Origin: Thermomonas aquatica
GTDB taxonomy: Bacteria > Pseudomonadota > Gammaproteobacteria > Xanthomonadales > Xanthomonadaceae
DNA: 64,000 nt
Direction: 5' to 3'
Assembly (NCBI RefSeq): GCF_006337105.1
Contig: NZ_CP040871.1
Location: forward strand, 868,001-932,000
Below the pieces are notes generated by a model, which searched no databases, was not told where the DNA came from, and worked only from the letters and a program-made list of their open reading frames with translations. The translations under genes were made by a program, and so were the position numbers. Every line of letters starts with the position of its first letter. The first letter of the stretch is position 1. Shown one piece after another: positions 1 through 12,221 of this stretch.

Positions 1-1
1 C

Positions 2-169
2 ACCGCCGCAGACCGGCGCTTGTGCGCGTGGTGGCGGGCGCATGGCGCCGAGCATCGGTTCGGGCTCGGCTTCTATTCGCCGACGCGCATCCATGTCGAC
101 ACCGCCGGCTTCCGCACCTGGGGCCGGGACCACACGCGCCGGACCTCCCTGTGCCGCGCGATCCGTTGA
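2..169 (+). CDS. C-terminal fragment of a YcbK/M15-like peptidase
   Basis: Only the last 55 codons lie in the window, read from base 2 to the TGA at 167-169. The fragment contains a phenylalanine/glycine/tyrosine-rich turn followed by IHVDT and a tryptophan-rich tail, which resembles the end of DUF882/peptidase M15-type D-Ala-D-Ala carboxypeptidase-like proteins, where the histidine of HxD is a zinc ligand. The rest of the protein, including any signal peptide, is outside the window, so the family call rests on this one motif. It converges on nlpD with one base between the stop codons. A cell-wall role would fit the neighbour but is inference. Confidence 0.5.
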   Translation, partial: TAADRRLCAWWRAHGAEHRFGLGFYSPTRIHVDTAGFRTWGRDHTRRTSLCRAIR

Positions 170-170
170 T

Positions 171-965
171 TCAGCGCTTCGGCAAATACTGCTGCGGATC
201 GACCGGCTTGCCGTTGTAGCGGATCTCGAAATGCAGCATGTCGCGCGCCGCGCCGCTGCGGCCCATTTCCGCGATCTGCTGCCCGGCCTTCACCAGCTGG
301 CCTTCGTTGACCAGGCGCGCGCGGTTGTGGCCGTAGGCGGACAGCCATTGCTCGTTGTGCTTGACGATCACCAGCTCGCCGTAGCCGACTAGGCCGGAAC
401 CGGAATACACCACCACGCCGTCGGCGGCGGCGCGCACGGGTTGCCCGCCCTTGCCGCCGATGTCGATGCCCTGGCGGGTGGGATCGCCGCCGGCATAGGT
501 TTCGAGCACGCCGCCATCGGCCGGCCAGCGCCATCCGATGTTGCTGGTGGCCGGGATCACGACCGGCGCCGGCGCGGCAGGCCTGGGCGCGGTGGGCGCT
601 GCCGGCTTCGTTGCCGACGGGGTGGCCGGCCGTGCCGCGACCCCGCCCTGCCCGCCCGGATACAGGCGCAGGCGCTGCCCCGGATGGATCGTGTACGGCG
701 GCGGGATGTCGTTCCACAGCGCCAGGTCGAGCGCGGTCAGGCCGTTCTCGGTGGCGATGCGGTACACGTTCTGCCCGCGCTGCACGACCACGGTGGCGCC
801 GTATTTCGGCTGCGACACCCGGATCGGGCGTTCCCCCGCGGGTATCCGCGGATTGCGCGCATGCGTCGCGGATTCGCGGATGACGTGGCTGCGGCCGCAG
901 GCGGCGAGCAGCGCGAGGATGCAGACGGCAATGAGGAGTCGATGCGTGCGCATGGGCCCAATCAT
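171..965 (-). CDS. nlpD: NlpD-like lipoprotein, LysM + degenerate M23 domain
   Basis: Outer-membrane lipoprotein of the NlpD/EnvC group, which activates periplasmic N-acetylmuramyl-L-alanine amidases during cell separation. The 264-residue protein starts with a lipoprotein signal (LLAAC, Cys23), then a LysM domain (about 58-102), a proline/alanine-rich linker, and a C-terminal M23 domain (about 153-260). The M23 metal site is incomplete: GIDIGG stands where active enzymes carry HxxxD, although YGHN and LHFEIR remain. This matches known NlpD proteins, which act as activators rather than peptidases. A second ATG four codons in (953) is an equally possible start. It is the last gene of the minus-strand block, 7 bases after yqaA. 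Confidence 0.9.
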   Translation of the reverse strand: MIGPMRTHRLLIAVCILALLAACGRSHVIRESATHARNPRIPAGERPIRVSQPKYGATVVVQRGQNVYRIATENGLTALDLALWNDIPPPYTIHPGQRLRLYPGGQGGVAARPATPSATKPAAPTAPRPAAPAPVVIPATSNIGWRWPADGGVLETYAGGDPTRQGIDIGGKGGQPVRAAADGVVVYSGSGLVGYGELVIVKHNEQWLSAYGHNRARLVNEGQLVKAGQQIAEMGRSGAARDMLHFEIRYNGKPVDPQQYLPKR

Positions 966-972
966 GGACTAG

Positions 973-1587
973 TTATGCCCCATGTCCGCGCAACGCCAGC
1001 CAACCGACCAGCGCGGCGAGCAGCGCGAGCGCGCCCCAGCCGATCGGCTCGATGTAGCGGTGCAGGGCCTTTTCCGCACGCTCGCCGCCCAGGCGGATCG
1101 CCAGCGCGACCAGGAACAGGCGCTTGCCGCGGCCGATCGCCATGCTGGCCATGAACGGCAGGAACGGCACGCCGACGATGCCGCTGGCCCAGGTGAAGAT
1201 CTTCAGCGGGATCGGGGTGAAGCCGGCGATCACCAGCAGCCAGAACGCCTTCCACGGCGACTGCGCGGTGATCTCGCGCAATTGCGCCACCTGCGCGTCG
1301 ATCTTGTCCAGCCAGCCCAGCGCGGCCAGCAGCGGCTTCACCAGCTCGTAGGCGTAGTGGCCGAGCAGATAACCGATCACCGCGCCCAACAGCCCGAAGC
1401 AGAGGCTGATCGTCGCGAACCAGAAGCCGCGCCTGGGCTGCGACAGGCACATCGGCGCCAGCATCACTTCCGGCATCACCGGGAACACGATCGCCTCGGC
1501 GAAGCTCAGGCCGCCCAGCAACGCCGGCGCCTTCGGATGGCGCGACCACTGCAAGGCCTTCTCGTACAGCGGCGCGAACAGCTTCAT
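973..1587 (-). CDS. YqaA/DedA-family inner-membrane protein
   Basis: Multi-pass membrane protein of 204 residues in the DedA/SNARE-associated (VTT) superfamily, YqaA subgroup. Visible features are an acidic-proline segment early on ([14 protein letters not shown]), several hydrophobic helices, and the conserved [13 protein letters not shown] stretch near the middle followed by a glycine/arginine-rich loop. DedA-family members are linked to lipid-carrier transport and membrane homeostasis; the specific substrate here cannot be read. Its ATG (1587-1585) overlaps the TGA of pcm (ATGA), so translation is probably coupled. In E. coli nlpD directly follows pcm; here this gene lies between them. Confidence 0.85.
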   Translation of the reverse strand: MKLFAPLYEKALQWSRHPKAPALLGGLSFAEAIVFPVMPEVMLAPMCLSQPRRGFWFATISLCFGLLGAVIGYLLGHYAYELVKPLLAALGWLDKIDAQVAQLREITAQSPWKAFWLLVIAGFTPIPLKIFTWASGIVGVPFLPFMASMAIGRGKRLFLVALAIRLGGERAEKALHRYIEPIGWGALALLAALVGWLALRGHGA

Positions 1588-2264
1588 CGATCGGTCATCC
1601 CCGACAGCAGCGGCACGAACACCACCGGCCCAAGATCCGCCTGTTCGATGTTGCCCTCGGCATCCTTGCGCAGGCGCAGCAGGTTCTGCCCCGATGCGCC
1701 GCCGACCGGCGCCACCAGGGTGCCGCCGGGCGCGAGTTGCGCGCTCAGCGCCTCGACCAGCGCGGGCGCGGCGGCGGTGACGATGATGCCGTCGAACGGG
1801 CCTTCCTCCGGCCAGCCGATGCGGCCGTCGTCGTGCTTGCTGCGCACGTGCAGGCCGAGCGCGCGGAAGCGCTTGCGGGCGATGCGCAGCAACTCGCCGA
1901 TGCGTTCGACGGTGAACACTTCGAGCCCCAGCGCCGCCAGCACCGCGCCCTGGTAGCCGGAACCGGTGCCGATCTCCAGCACCTTCTTCGGCGCGCTTTC
2001 GAGCAGGGCCTCGGTCATCTTCGCCACCACCCACGGCTGCGAGATGGTCTGCCCGTGGCCGATCGGCAACGCGGTGTCCTCGTATGCGCGCGTCGCCAGC
2101 GCCTCGTCCACGAACTGGTGGCGCGGCACGGTGCGGATCGCGTTCAACACGCGTTCGTCGACGATGCCGTTGCCGCGCAAGCGCTCGATCAGGCGATCGC
2201 GCACGCGCTGGCTGGTCATGCCCATGCCGACGTCGGCCGGCTGCAGGCGCAGGCGCGAGATCAC
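1584..2264 (-). CDS. pcm: Protein-L-isoaspartate O-methyltransferase
   Basis: Cytosolic repair enzyme that methylates L-isoaspartyl residues in aged proteins using S-adenosylmethionine. The 226-residue reading contains the family signature GQTISQP (about 71-77) and the SAM-binding motif [11 protein letters not shown] (about 95-105), followed by the conserved IIVTAAAP segment. The GTG start at 2264 overlaps the surE stop as GTGA; an internal ATG ([10 protein letters not shown], about residue 16) would give the length usual in E. coli (208), so the exact start is open. The surE-pcm pairing is widespread and fits a stationary-phase protein and nucleotide maintenance role. Confidence 0.95.
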   Translation of the reverse strand: MISRLRLQPADVGMGMTSQRVRDRLIERLRGNGIVDERVLNAIRTVPRHQFVDEALATRAYEDTALPIGHGQTISQPWVVAKMTEALLESAPKKVLEIGTGSGYQGAVLAALGLEVFTVERIGELLRIARKRFRALGLHVRSKHDDGRIGWPEEGPFDGIIVTAAAPALVEALSAQLAPGGTLVAPVGGASGQNLLRLRKDAEGNIEQADLGPVVFVPLLSGMTDR

Positions 2265-3040
2265 GACTTGCGCTCCAGCGTTTCGGCCAGGCCGCCGACC
2301 CAGCTCGCCACCTGCTCCAGCGCCTGGTAGCGGGTAAGGTCGACGTGGATCGGGGTGATCGCGATATGCCCGCTGCGCACCGCGTTGAAATCGGTGCCGG
2401 GACCGGCATCGGCCTCCTGCCCGGCGGCGCCGATCCACCACCACTGGCGGCCGCGCGGGTCCCGCTGCGGCGTGCACGGCTCGGCGCGATGGCGGTTGCC
2501 GAGGCGGCTGGTCTCGAAGCCGCGGATCTCGCCCCACGGCAGGTCCGGCACGTTGACGTTGAGGATGGTGTCGGCCGGCAGCGGGTCGGTGCGCAGGCGG
2601 GCGATGATTTCCACCGCCGCGCGCGCCGCGCTCTGGTAGTGCTTGCCGTTGTGGTCGGCGGTGACCAACGACATCGCCAGCGCCGGCAGGCCGAGGAAAC
2701 GGCCTTCCATCGCCGCGGCGACCGTGCCCGAATAGATCACGTCGTCGCCGAGGTTGGCGGTATTGTTGATCCCGGAGACCACGATGTCGGGCTCGACCTC
2801 GAGCATGCCGGTGATCGCCACGTGCACGCAGTCGGTGGGCGTGCCGTACACCTTCCAGGTCTGCGCATCGACCTGCGCCACCCGGATCGGCGCGTCCAGG
2901 GTCAGCGAATTGCTGGCGCCGCTGCGGTCGCGGTCCGGCGCGACCACCAGGACTTCGTGGCCGGCCTCGCGCAGGCCTTTCGCCAGGGCCTTGATGCCGG
3001 GGGCGTCGACGCCGTCGTCGTTGCTGACCAGTACCCGCAT
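2261..3040 (-). CDS. surE: 5'/3'-nucleotidase SurE
   Basis: Metal-dependent phosphatase acting on nucleoside monophosphates and short polyphosphates. The 259-residue protein begins [10 protein letters not shown] with the metal-binding Asp8-Asp9 pair, has the serine/asparagine ligands in RSGASNS (about 39-45), and the signature [18 protein letters not shown] (about 89-106), all typical of SurE. Length matches the family. The ATG at 3040 opens the distal segment of the block (surE-pcm-yqaA-nlpD). Upstream lies a 70-bp divergent gap shared with the Smr gene, so surE may have its own promoter there rather than depend on truD transcription. Confidence 0.97.
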   Translation of the reverse strand: MRVLVSNDDGVDAPGIKALAKGLREAGHEVLVVAPDRDRSGASNSLTLDAPIRVAQVDAQTWKVYGTPTDCVHVAITGMLEVEPDIVVSGINNTANLGDDVIYSGTVAAAMEGRFLGLPALAMSLVTADHNGKHYQSAARAAVEIIARLRTDPLPADTILNVNVPDLPWGEIRGFETSRLGNRHRAEPCTPQRDPRGRQWWWIGAAGQEADAGPGTDFNAVRSGHIAITPIHVDLTRYQALEQVASWVGGLAETLERKS

Positions 3041-3098
3041 GGCGCCTAGCGCATCGAAAATTTGTGCATGCGGGCATGATAACGGAAGGTCGCTGCGA

Positions 3099-3104
3099 TA
3101 CCCT
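3099..3104 (+). promoter_or_regulatory. -10-like box for the Smr gene, probably leaderless
   Basis: TACCCT ends six bases before the GTG start at 3111. This spacing would put the transcription start at or next to the start codon. No good -35 box is visible upstream. The call is inference from spacing and from the same arrangement at other genes in the window. Confidence 0.4.
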
Positions 3105-3110
3105 GCGCCG

Positions 3111-3686
3111 GTGCGAAAAAAACCCTCCCGCGAAGCCGCGCCCGCGCCCGCGAACGACGAACTGGACGATGCCGCGCTGTTCCGCGAGGCGATCGGCGCC
3201 GATCGCGGCAAGGTGCGCACCCTGCCCGAGGCGCCGCCGCCGCCCGCCGCACCGAAGCCGAAGCCGTCGGCGAAGATGGCGCGCCGCGACGAGGATACGG
3301 CGCGCGACGAATTCAGGCACGCGGTGATCGCCGCGCTGGAAGCCGGCGACATCCTCAGTTACCGGACCGAAGGCGTGTCGCCGCAGGTGCTCAAGCGCCT
3401 GGCCCGCGGCGAATACGCGGCGCAGGAGGAACTCGACCTGCACGGCCTGCCCGCGCAGGCCGCCGAAGCGCTGCTGCGCGAATTCCTGCGCGACTGCCGC
3501 GCGCACGGCGTGGGCTGCGTGCGGATCGTGCACGGCAAGGGGCGGAATTCGGAAGAACGGCTGCCGGTGCTGAAGAACCTGGTCGACCGCGTGCTGCGCC
3601 ATCGCGCCGACGTGCTGGCCTTCCACTCGCCGCCGGCGGCGCAGGGCGGCAGCGGCGCGGTGCTGGTCTTGCTGGAGAAGCGCTAG
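3111..3686 (+). CDS. Smr-domain protein
   Basis: Protein of 191 residues with a C-terminal Smr (small MutS-related) domain, a fold with DNA- or RNA-nicking activity in characterised members. The domain is marked by LDLHG (about 111), the basic helix after it, and HGKG (about 142). The N-terminal 60 residues are acidic, alanine/proline-rich and probably disordered. The GTG start is chosen because it follows a TACCCT box by six bases and no ribosome-binding site is seen, suggesting a leaderless message. The gene lies on the opposite strand to its neighbours: divergent from surE, and sharing the bases CTAG with truD as stop codons on both strands. Its substrate is unknown. Confidence 0.85.
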   Translation: MRKKPSREAAPAPANDELDDAALFREAIGADRGKVRTLPEAPPPPAAPKPKPSAKMARRDEDTARDEFRHAVIAALEAGDILSYRTEGVSPQVLKRLARGEYAAQEELDLHGLPAQAAEALLREFLRDCRAHGVGCVRIVHGKGRNSEERLPVLKNLVDRVLRHRADVLAFHSPPAAQGGSGAVLVLLEKR

Positions 3687-4714
3687 GCCGCGGCGGAATC
3701 CGCGACGTCGCCGAGCTCGCGCAACAGCGTGGTCGCATAGCATCCCGGCGGCAGCGCGAGCGCCAGTTCCAGCGCGCCATCGTCCAGCCAACGCCACGCG
3801 ATTGCATCGGGACGCAGCCGCAATGCGCGGCGTTCCTGCTTCAATCCTGCGCGTTCCAACCCGTTGCGCAGGCGGGTTGCGGTATCGCCCTGCATCGCCG
3901 CAAGTTCCAGGTCGCGGGACGCATCGGTGCTGCGCAGTTCGCCCTCGCCCCACAGCGGGCCGGTCGGGTGGATATCGAACGCGGCCAGGCGCGCCTGCAA
4001 TTCGTCCGTGAACGCTTCCGGGCCGAACACGCTGCGGCTGCCGTCCAGCATCCACACCTCGCCGTCGAGCGCGGCGTTCCAGTTGCCGGCCTCCACGCGC
4101 GCCGCCAGCACCCGGTTGAACAGTTCCGAACGCGCGGCGGACAGCAGCATCGTGCGTTCCTCGCGCTTGACCCGGCGGCCGGCGAACATCGCCACCGCCT
4201 GCTGCACGTTGCCGCCGCCGCGACCGAAGCGTTGTTCGCCGAAGTAGTTCGGCACGCCCTGCGAAGCGATGGCCTGCAGGCGCGTTTCGATGGCCGCACG
4301 TTCGCCTGCGACATCGCGAAGCACCAGCACGAAGCGATTGCCGGCCAAAGCCCCGCGCGGCAGCTTGCGCGCATGCCAGGCGTGCTCGAGCACGCGCAGG
4401 TCATCGGACTGCAAGGCCTCGAGATCGGGCGCAATCTTCTTCGGCAACCAGACGGTGAAGCGTTGCCGGGTGACCGCGTGCCGATCCTTCAGGCCGGCAT
4501 AGCCGATGGCCGATTCGTCCACGCCCGCCCACGCGGCGATGCGCCTGGCCGCGAACGCGGTGTTCATGCCGCGCTTCTCGACGGTCAGCAGCAGGTGTTC
4601 GCCGGCGTCGCTGGCCTCGAAACCCGGCAATTCCTCGACGAAGAAATCCTCCGGCGCGACGCGCAGGCGCGCGTCCAGCACCGGCGCGCCATGTGCACGC
4701 GCCAGCTCGATCAC
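3683..4714 (-). CDS. truD: tRNA pseudouridine(13) synthase TruD
   Basis: Converts uridine-13 of tRNA-Glu to pseudouridine. The 343-residue protein carries the TruD catalytic motif GLKDRHA (about 77-83, catalytic Asp), the conserved FEV-like acidic segment near the N terminus (EDFFVEELP), and [12 protein letters not shown] in the second half, which is diagnostic of TruD. GTG at 4714 overlaps the ispF stop (GTGA), so the start is well supported. The order ispD-ispF-truD-surE is conserved in many gammaproteobacteria. The TAG stop shares three bases with the TAG of the convergent Smr gene. Confidence 0.95.
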   Translation of the reverse strand: MIELARAHGAPVLDARLRVAPEDFFVEELPGFEASDAGEHLLLTVEKRGMNTAFAARRIAAWAGVDESAIGYAGLKDRHAVTRQRFTVWLPKKIAPDLEALQSDDLRVLEHAWHARKLPRGALAGNRFVLVLRDVAGERAAIETRLQAIASQGVPNYFGEQRFGRGGGNVQQAVAMFAGRRVKREERTMLLSAARSELFNRVLAARVEAGNWNAALDGEVWMLDGSRSVFGPEAFTDELQARLAAFDIHPTGPLWGEGELRSTDASRDLELAAMQGDTATRLRNGLERAGLKQERRALRLRPDAIAWRWLDDGALELALALPPGCYATTLLRELGDVADSAAA

Positions 4715-5196
4715 GCGCGCACCAGCAGGCAGACCGCGTGCGCGGCGATGCCTTCGCCGCGGCCGGTGAAACCCAGGGTTTCGGTGGTGGTGGCTTTCAC
4801 ACTGACGGCATCGATAGCGATATCGAGCTCGGCGGCGATCGCCTCGCGCATCGCCTGCACACGTGGGCCGACCTTCGGCCGCTCGCAGACCACGGTGATG
4901 TCGCAATTGCCCACGCGCCAGCCGCGTTCGCGCAGCAGCGCATCGCAATGGCGGACGAAGGCGCGGCTGTCGGCGCCCTTCCAGCGTTCATCCGATGGCG
5001 GGAAGTGCTTGCCGATGTCGCCCAGCGCCAACGCGCCGAGCATGGCGTCGCACAGCGCATGCAGGGCCACGTCGCCGTCGCTGTGGGCGAGCACGCCGCG
5101 CGCGTGCGGCACGCGCACGCCGCCCAGCATCAGGTGGTCGCCGTCGCCGAACGCGTGCACGTCGAAACCGTGGCCGATGCGGACCTGGATGCTCAT
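4711..5196 (-). CDS. ispF: 2-C-methyl-D-erythritol 2,4-cyclodiphosphate synthase
   Basis: MEP-pathway enzyme that cyclises the CDP-ME 2-phosphate intermediate on the way to isoprenoid precursors. The 161 residues include the metal-binding DVHAF motif (Asp12, His14), HSDGD with its histidine near residue 38, and the strongly conserved [10 protein letters not shown] and FTGRGEGI segments. Length and motifs are standard for a homotrimeric IspF. The ATG overlaps the ispD stop by the ATGA arrangement, so IspD and IspF are probably made in linked amounts, as in many bacteria where they are adjacent or fused. Confidence 0.97.
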   Translation of the reverse strand: MSIQVRIGHGFDVHAFGDGDHLMLGGVRVPHARGVLAHSDGDVALHALCDAMLGALALGDIGKHFPPSDERWKGADSRAFVRHCDALLRERGWRVGNCDITVVCERPKVGPRVQAMREAIAAELDIAIDAVSVKATTTETLGFTGRGEGIAAHAVCLLVRA

Positions 5197-5879
5197 GCGC
5201 GCCTCGCCAGCAGGAATTCCGCCAGCGCGAGATCCGCCGGCGTGGTGACTTTCAGGTTGTCCTCGCGGCCTTCGACCAGCAGCGGGCGCAGGCCCAGCCG
5301 TTCGACCGCCATCGCCTCGTCGGTGACCGCGATGCCCGCCGCTTTCGCGCCTTCCAGCGCGCGCCGCAACAGCCCGCGGCGGAACGCCTGCGGGGTCAGC
5401 GCGCGCCACAAGCCATCGCGCGGTTCGGTGGCCGCGATCGTCGCGTCGGCGGCCGCGCGCTTGAGCGTGTCGCGCACCGGCGCCGCCAGGATCGCGCCGT
5501 CGGCGCAGGCGCCGGCCGCATCGATCAACTTCGCGATGTCGCCCGCGCGCAGGTTCGGCCGTGCTGCGTCGTGCACCAGCAGCAGTTCGCCGTCGGCGAT
5601 CGTTTCCGGCAACGCATGCAGCGCGGCCAGCACCGAATCCGCGCGCTCGCCGCCGCCGGTGCAGGCGACCACCGGCTTGCCGTGCAAGCGCGTCCAGCCC
5701 GGCCAGTGCGCGTCGTCGGCCGACAATGCGACGACCACGCCGGCCACGCCCGGATGCGACAGCAAGGCATCCAGCGCATGCTCGATCAACGGCTTGCCGG
5801 CGGCGCGCAGGTATTGCTTGGGCACCTCGCCGCCGAAGCGGCGGCCGCTGCCGGCGGCGGGCAGCAACGCCCAGGTCAT
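5193..5879 (-). CDS. ispD: 2-C-methyl-D-erythritol 4-phosphate cytidylyltransferase
   Basis: Transfers CMP from CTP to MEP in the non-mevalonate isoprenoid pathway. The 228-residue protein shows the nucleotidyltransferase loop [18 protein letters not shown] (residues 7-24), VHDAARP (around 103), the [14 protein letters not shown] segment, and VTDEAMAVE, all characteristic. The start ATG at 5879 overlaps the ftsB stop (ATGA). CTP, the co-substrate, is made by PyrG encoded four genes upstream in the same direction. That link is metabolic context only. Confidence 0.97.
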   Translation of the reverse strand: MTWALLPAAGSGRRFGGEVPKQYLRAAGKPLIEHALDALLSHPGVAGVVVALSADDAHWPGWTRLHGKPVVACTGGGERADSVLAALHALPETIADGELLLVHDAARPNLRAGDIAKLIDAAGACADGAILAAPVRDTLKRAAADATIAATEPRDGLWRALTPQAFRRGLLRRALEGAKAAGIAVTDEAMAVERLGLRPLLVEGREDNLKVTTPADLALAEFLLARRA

Positions 5880-6199
5880 TGCGGCGGGACCGGCGCCGGC
5901 GCCGCGGGCGGCGCCTTGCCGTCCTCGATCACGCGATAGAACGTCTCGCCCGGCTTGACCATCCCCAGCTCGCTGCGCGCGCGCTCCTCCACCGCGGCTT
6001 CGCCGGACTTGAGGTTCTCGACTTCCGCCTTCAGCGCCTCGTTGCGCTGCTGCAACTTGAGGTTCTCGGCTTCCTGCCCGGCCACCCGCGCGCGCATGGC
6101 CTCGACCTCGCGCTGGCCGCCGTTGCCGAACCACAGCTTGTACTGCAACAGCCCCAGCAACAGGGCCAGCAGCAGGAGCAGCACGCGCAGGGGCTTCAC
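5876..6199 (-). CDS. ftsB: Cell division protein FtsB
   Basis: Small bitopic inner-membrane protein of the FtsQLB complex that connects early divisome assembly to septal peptidoglycan synthesis. The 107 residues have a very short cytoplasmic start, one hydrophobic helix (about 4-24), then a periplasmic coiled coil (about 30-75, heptad leucines and charged residues) and a proline/alanine-rich tail. The conserved [13 protein letters not shown] segment matches FtsB. The start codon is GTG, 15 bases after the eno stop. The eno-ftsB-ispD order is widely conserved in gammaproteobacteria. Confidence 0.93.
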   Translation of the reverse strand: MKPLRVLLLLLALLLGLLQYKLWFGNGGQREVEAMRARVAGQEAENLKLQQRNEALKAEVENLKSGEAAVEERARSELGMVKPGETFYRVIEDGKAPPAAPAPVPPQ

Positions 6200-6214
6200 C
6201 GAGGCGCGGTTCCG

Positions 6215-10091
<3,877 letters not shown>

Positions 10092-10233
10092 CTACCGGCT
10101 GGCGCGACGATCTGCACGCGCCGCGGGCGGAACCCATTGATCCATAACGGGAATGGCGAAAACGGCGGTTTCGCGCGACTTGACCCGGCCCGGCGCCACG
10201 GCGATCCTGCCGCGTCCCCACGCAGTGCGCATC

Positions 10234-12123
10234 ATGAGCAGCCGTTACAACGCAGAAGACATCGAAGTCCTGTCCGGGCTGGACCCGGTCAAGCGCCGCC
10301 CCGGCATGTACACCGACACCGCGCGCCCGAACCACCTGGCGCAGGAGGTCATCGACAACGCGGTGGACGAGGCACTGGCCGGCCACGCGCGCGCGATCAG
10401 CGTCACCCTGTACGACGACGGCAGTTGCGAAGTGGCCGACGACGGCCGCGGCATGCCGGTGGACATCCATCCGGAGGAGAAGATCCCCGGCATCGAGCTG
10501 ATCCTCACCCGGTTGCACGCGGGCGGCAAGTTCAGCAACAAGAACTACACCTTCAGCGGCGGCCTGCACGGCGTCGGCGTGAGCGTGGTGAATGCGTTGA
10601 GCAGGCATGTCGACGTGTTCATCAAGCGCGACGGCAACGAATACCGGATGAGCTTCAAGGACGGCGACCGCGCTTCCGCGCTGGAGATCGTCGGCAGCGT
10701 CGGCAAGAAGAACACCGGCACCCGCCTGCGCTTCTGGCCGGACCCGAAGTATTTCGACACGCCGAAGTTCAACCTGCGCGCGCTGCGCCACCTGCTGCGC
10801 GCCAAGGCGGTGCTCTGCCCCGGGCTGACCGTCAGCCTGTTCGACGAGGCCAGCGGCGAACGCAACGAGTGGCATTACGAGGACGGCCTGCGCGACTACC
10901 TCAAGGGCGAACTCAGCGACCGCGAACTGCTGCCGCCGGAGCTGTTCGTCGGCGCGCTGAAGAAGGACACCGAGACCGTCGACTGGGCGGTGGCCTGGAT
11001 CGCCGACGGCGAACTGGTGCAGGAAAGCTACGTCAACCTGATTCCCACGGCGCAGCACGGCACCCACGTCAACGGCCTGCGCACCGGCTTCACCGACGCC
11101 CTGCGCGAGTTCTGCGACTTCCGCAACCTGCTGCCGCGCGGCGTGAAACTGGCGCCGGAAGACGTGTGGGACCGCGTCGCCTTCGTGCTGTCGCTGAAGA
11201 TGACCGATCCGCAGTTCAGCGGGCAGACCAAGGAACGCCTGAGTTCGCGGCAGGCGGCGGGCTTCGTGGAAGGCGCCGCGCACGACGCCTTCAGCCTGTG
11301 GCTGAACACGCATACCGAATTCGGCGAGAAGATCGCCCAGCTCGCGATCGAACGCGCATCGGCACGTTTGAAAACCGAGAAGCAGGTCGTCCGCAAGAAG
11401 GTGACCCAGGGCCCCGCCCTGCCCGGCAAGCTGGCCGACTGCATTTCGCAGGACCTCTCGCGCACCGAACTGTTCCTGGTCGAGGGCGACTCCGCCGGCG
11501 GCAGCGCGCGCCAGGCCCGCGACAAGGATTTCCAGGCGATCCTGCCGCTGCGCGGCAAGATCCTCAACACCTGGGAAGTCGGCAGCGGCCAGGTGCTCGC
11601 ATCCACCGAAGTGCACGACCTCGCTGTGGCGATCGGTTGCGACCCGGGCAAGGACGACATCGACGGCCTGCGCTACGGCAAGGTGATCATCCTCGCCGAC
11701 GCGGACTCCGACGGCCTGCACATCGCCACGCTGCTCACCGCGCTGTTCCTCAAGCACTTCCCGGCGCTGGTCGCGGCCGGCCACGTGTTCGTGGCGATGC
11801 CGCCGCTGTTCCGCGTCGACGTGGGCAAGCAGGTGTTCTATGCGCTGGACGAGGAGGAGAAGCGCCTGCTGCTGGAGAAGATCCAGCGCGAGAAGCTCAA
11901 GGGCCAGGTCAACGTCACCCGCTTCAAGGGCCTGGGCGAGATGAACCCGCAGCAGTTGCGCGAATCGACCATGCACGTCGACACCCGGCGACTGGTGCAG
12001 CTCACCGTGGACGACGGCGACGCCACCCGCGCGCTGATGGACATGCTGCTGGCGAAGAAGCGCGCCGGCGACCGCAAGCAGTGGCTGGAGCAGAAGGGCG
12101 ATCTGGCGACGCTGGAGGTCTGA
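10234..12123 (+). CDS. parE: DNA topoisomerase IV subunit B
   Basis: ATPase subunit of topoisomerase IV, which decatenates daughter chromosomes together with ParC. The 629 residues contain the GHKL ATP site (DNAVDEALAG, DDGRGMP, GGLHGVGVSVVNALS), the transducer domain, and the Toprim domain with EGDSAGG and the metal pair in LADADSDGLH. The start at 10234 (MSSRYNAED) gives a length almost equal to E. coli ParE (630); the open frame extends 27 codons further to an ATG at 10153 but that stretch does not look like the family. Divergent from pyrG. Confidence 0.96.
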   Translation: MSSRYNAEDIEVLSGLDPVKRRPGMYTDTARPNHLAQEVIDNAVDEALAGHARAISVTLYDDGSCEVADDGRGMPVDIHPEEKIPGIELILTRLHAGGKFSNKNYTFSGGLHGVGVSVVNALSRHVDVFIKRDGNEYRMSFKDGDRASALEIVGSVGKKNTGTRLRFWPDPKYFDTPKFNLRALRHLLRAKAVLCPGLTVSLFDEASGERNEWHYEDGLRDYLKGELSDRELLPPELFVGALKKDTETVDWAVAWIADGELVQESYVNLIPTAQHGTHVNGLRTGFTDALREFCDFRNLLPRGVKLAPEDVWDRVAFVLSLKMTDPQFSGQTKERLSSRQAAGFVEGAAHDAFSLWLNTHTEFGEKIAQLAIERASARLKTEKQVVRKKVTQGPALPGKLADCISQDLSRTELFLVEGDSAGGSARQARDKDFQAILPLRGKILNTWEVGSGQVLASTEVHDLAVAIGCDPGKDDIDGLRYGKVIILADADSDGLHIATLLTALFLKHFPALVAAGHVFVAMPPLFRVDVGKQVFYALDEEEKRLLLEKIQREKLKGQVNVTRFKGLGEMNPQQLRESTMHVDTRRLVQLTVDDGDATRALMDMLLAKKRAGDRKQWLEQKGDLATLEV

Positions 12124-12221
12124 CGATTCACGAACATGAAGCGGTTGTCATAGGCAAGCGATCAAAGCGCCGTTATCCTCCCCAGATGCCGCAGGCAGCG
12201 TTTTTCGATGGGAATGGGTCC

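Noticed and set aside
10153..10233. 27-codon N-terminal extension of parE
   Set aside because: It adds a proline/arginine-rich stretch absent from the ParE family, while the shorter form equals the usual length.
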